NCBI GenBank assembly: GCA_030036915.1
Contig: JASHSC010000221.1
Coordinates: 1-28,813 of the forward strand
Direction of reading: 5' to 3'
Length of the DNA stretch: 28,813 bases
From: Terriglobia bacterium
GTDB taxonomy: Bacteria > Acidobacteriota > Terriglobia > UBA7540
Below are positions 27,783 through 28,813 of the stretch, piece after piece (position 1 is the first letter of the stretch; each line of letters begins with the position of its first letter). The notes below the pieces were generated by a model. That model did not search any database and had not been told where the DNA came from. It worked only from the letters and a program-made list of their open reading frames with translations. The position numbers and the translations under genes are program-made.

Positions 27783-28813
27783 TTAATTCACCGGCTTCAG
27801 CTCCCAATAGGGATCGGCACCGACTCTGAAGGTGGACTTCGCGAGCTGGTATTGGCTGAAGAACCGCTTGATCTCGATGCGCAGGCTTTCGCCATTCACG
27901 CCGGCAAATTCCGGGCGGGCGTAATCGTCGAAAAGGCTTGCTGACTGCTGGATGTCCTGGTAGGAATCGGACCAGAAAATGTGGTCGGCAACGTAGACGC
28001 GGCCGCCATCGTCAATGACCTCCTGGATTTTGTGGCCCAGCCGCTGCTGCCACGATTCCGTTGAACTCATCATGACGTAGTCATCGAGCAAATCGAGGGC
28101 CGGGTCGTTCGGCCAGTCATCGAGGCAAGCGAGAAGAAGGTCGTAGTCCATGTTGGCGTACCAATCCCTGCCCGCGACGATGAAGACATCATCCGGGCCG
28201 AGTTCGGCGCGGATCTGCTCCAGCATCGGAGGAGGATAGTTTACAGTGTTGGCTTGGTCCCACCGGTGGTCGGCGCGAAGGTTCCATGCGGAAATCAGCA
28301 GCAGTGAGGCCGCCAACGCGAACTCGGTGCGCTTTCCGATCCCTTTCATCCACCACGTGACGAGATATGCGGCGGGAAACAGCAGCACGGTCCAGAAGTG
28401 CCCCACCGGCTCCCAAAGAAAGGCGAATCCACTCCAGGCGACCATCATCATGAGTACCGATGTGAATGAAGTGTTGGACCGTACAAGCTGAAGCAGGCGC
28501 GCCCTAAACTTTCTGCGAGCGAGGCAGAGTGCCACGGCAAGGCATGCCATTATCAGGATTGTTCCGTAAATGCGCCAGATCATAACGCTGTATTTCGGCG
28601 AGTCGAAGTTTTGTTGGAGCCCTGAAGTATCCACCAGAGTGCCGGCTATCCCGATGACGCTGCGGATGGCCGATTGCGGCCAGTGCACTTGCAAGCCGTG
28701 CTGCTCCTCCATATATTCCAGCGTCCAACGGACGAAGCCGGAGGGCTTCACTCGCGCGGCGCCCGCGAACAGCACGTAGACTATTGCCACTCCCATGGTC
28801 GTAATTCCGGTCC
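27783..28813 (-). CDS. Polytopic membrane protein, C-terminal part, cut by window edge
   Basis: The frame stays open to the window edge, so the internal ATG at 28796 is unlikely to be the true start. Five hydrophobic segments are seen: VAIVYVLFAGAA, YGTILIMACLAVALCLA, SVLMMMVAWSGFAFLW, FWTVLLFPAAYLVTWWM and FALAASLLLISAWNL. A soluble domain of about 150 residues follows, with alternating strands and helices (DDVFIVAGRDWYANMDYDLL; IDDGGRVYVADHIFW). The layout fits the C-terminal half of a glycosyltransferase-39-like or GT-C membrane protein, but no catalytic loop is in the visible part, so this is only a suggestion. It is upstream of and codirectional with sucA. Confidence 0.7.
   Translation of the reverse strand, partial: TGITTMGVAIVYVLFAGAARVKPSGFVRWTLEYMEEQHGLQVHWPQSAIRSVIGIAGTLVDTSGLQQNFDSPKYSVMIWRIYGTILIMACLAVALCLARRKFRARLLQLVRSNTSFTSVLMMMVAWSGFAFLWEPVGHFWTVLLFPAAYLVTWWMKGIGKRTEFALAASLLLISAWNLRADHRWDQANTVNYPPPMLEQIRAELGPDDVFIVAGRDWYANMDYDLLLACLDDWPNDPALDLLDDYVMMSSTESWQQRLGHKIQEVIDDGGRVYVADHIFWSDSYQDIQQSASLFDDYARPEFAGVNGESLRIEIKRFFSQYQLAKSTFRVGADPYWELKPVN

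Overview
The window looks like chromosomal DNA from a GC-rich Acidobacteriota-type bacterium. The basis is gene content: two tandem 'VWFA-related Acidobacterial' proteins, a PadR regulator next to a large ADOP-type (MacB/FtsX-like) permease with extra copies of its N-terminal prefix domain, a giant secreted Ig-like protein, and a tannase/feruloyl esterase. I saw no rRNA, tRNA, CRISPR array, transposase or phage gene. All family names come from motif recognition by eye; no database search was run.

Layout. 1-975 (minus): partial tannase-family esterase, frameshifted at a G5 run. 999-1870: a small uncertain ORF (minus) and a four-helix membrane protein (plus). 1884-6914 (minus): mutY downstream of two tandem VWFA genes. 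Both VWFA genes are broken, one by a frameshift and the other by loss of the middle of its domain, including the expected metal site. 6937-7077: a 141-bp palindrome between divergent genes. 7102-11347 (plus): a UbiD-family prenyl-FMN decarboxylase, then a separately promoted 844-residue transketolase-like enzyme that appears to lack the usual catalytic glutamate. 11360-12798 (minus): a class I/II aminotransferase whose stop codon overlaps the start of an orphan MbcA/ParS-type (DUF2384) antitoxin-like protein. 12799-13199: non-coding, with a consensus promoter and a long leader. 13200-18857 (plus): a ~1885-residue exported Ig-like protein with a ~475-residue module present twice. 18899-22541 (minus): padR, the ADOP permease, and two stand-alone prefix-domain proteins. 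22738-27694 (minus): a MaeB-type malic enzyme and a 2-oxoglutarate dehydrogenase E1 subunit, both central carbon metabolism. 27783 to the end (minus): the C-terminal part of a membrane protein.

The clearest structure beyond the genes is a set of dispersed palindromes. One family carries TTTCACCACAGAG-like arms; it occurs at about 4901-5040, 8628-8703 and 22615-22705, each time directly after a gene. A second family has CGTAGGG...CCCTACG ends and occurs at 6937-7077 and 22082-22107. One copy of the first family appears to supply the start codon and N-terminus of a broken VWFA gene. The padR promoter has a perfect -35 box and two 15-bp direct repeats 33 bp apart, a strong candidate autoregulatory operator. 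The most unusual gene arrangement is padR, permease, then two progressively shorter prefix-domain ORFs, the last two joined by an ATGA overlap. Three reading-frame disruptions fall in the first 5.5 kb, two of them at homopolymers, so sequencing or assembly error must be excluded before calling these genes dead.
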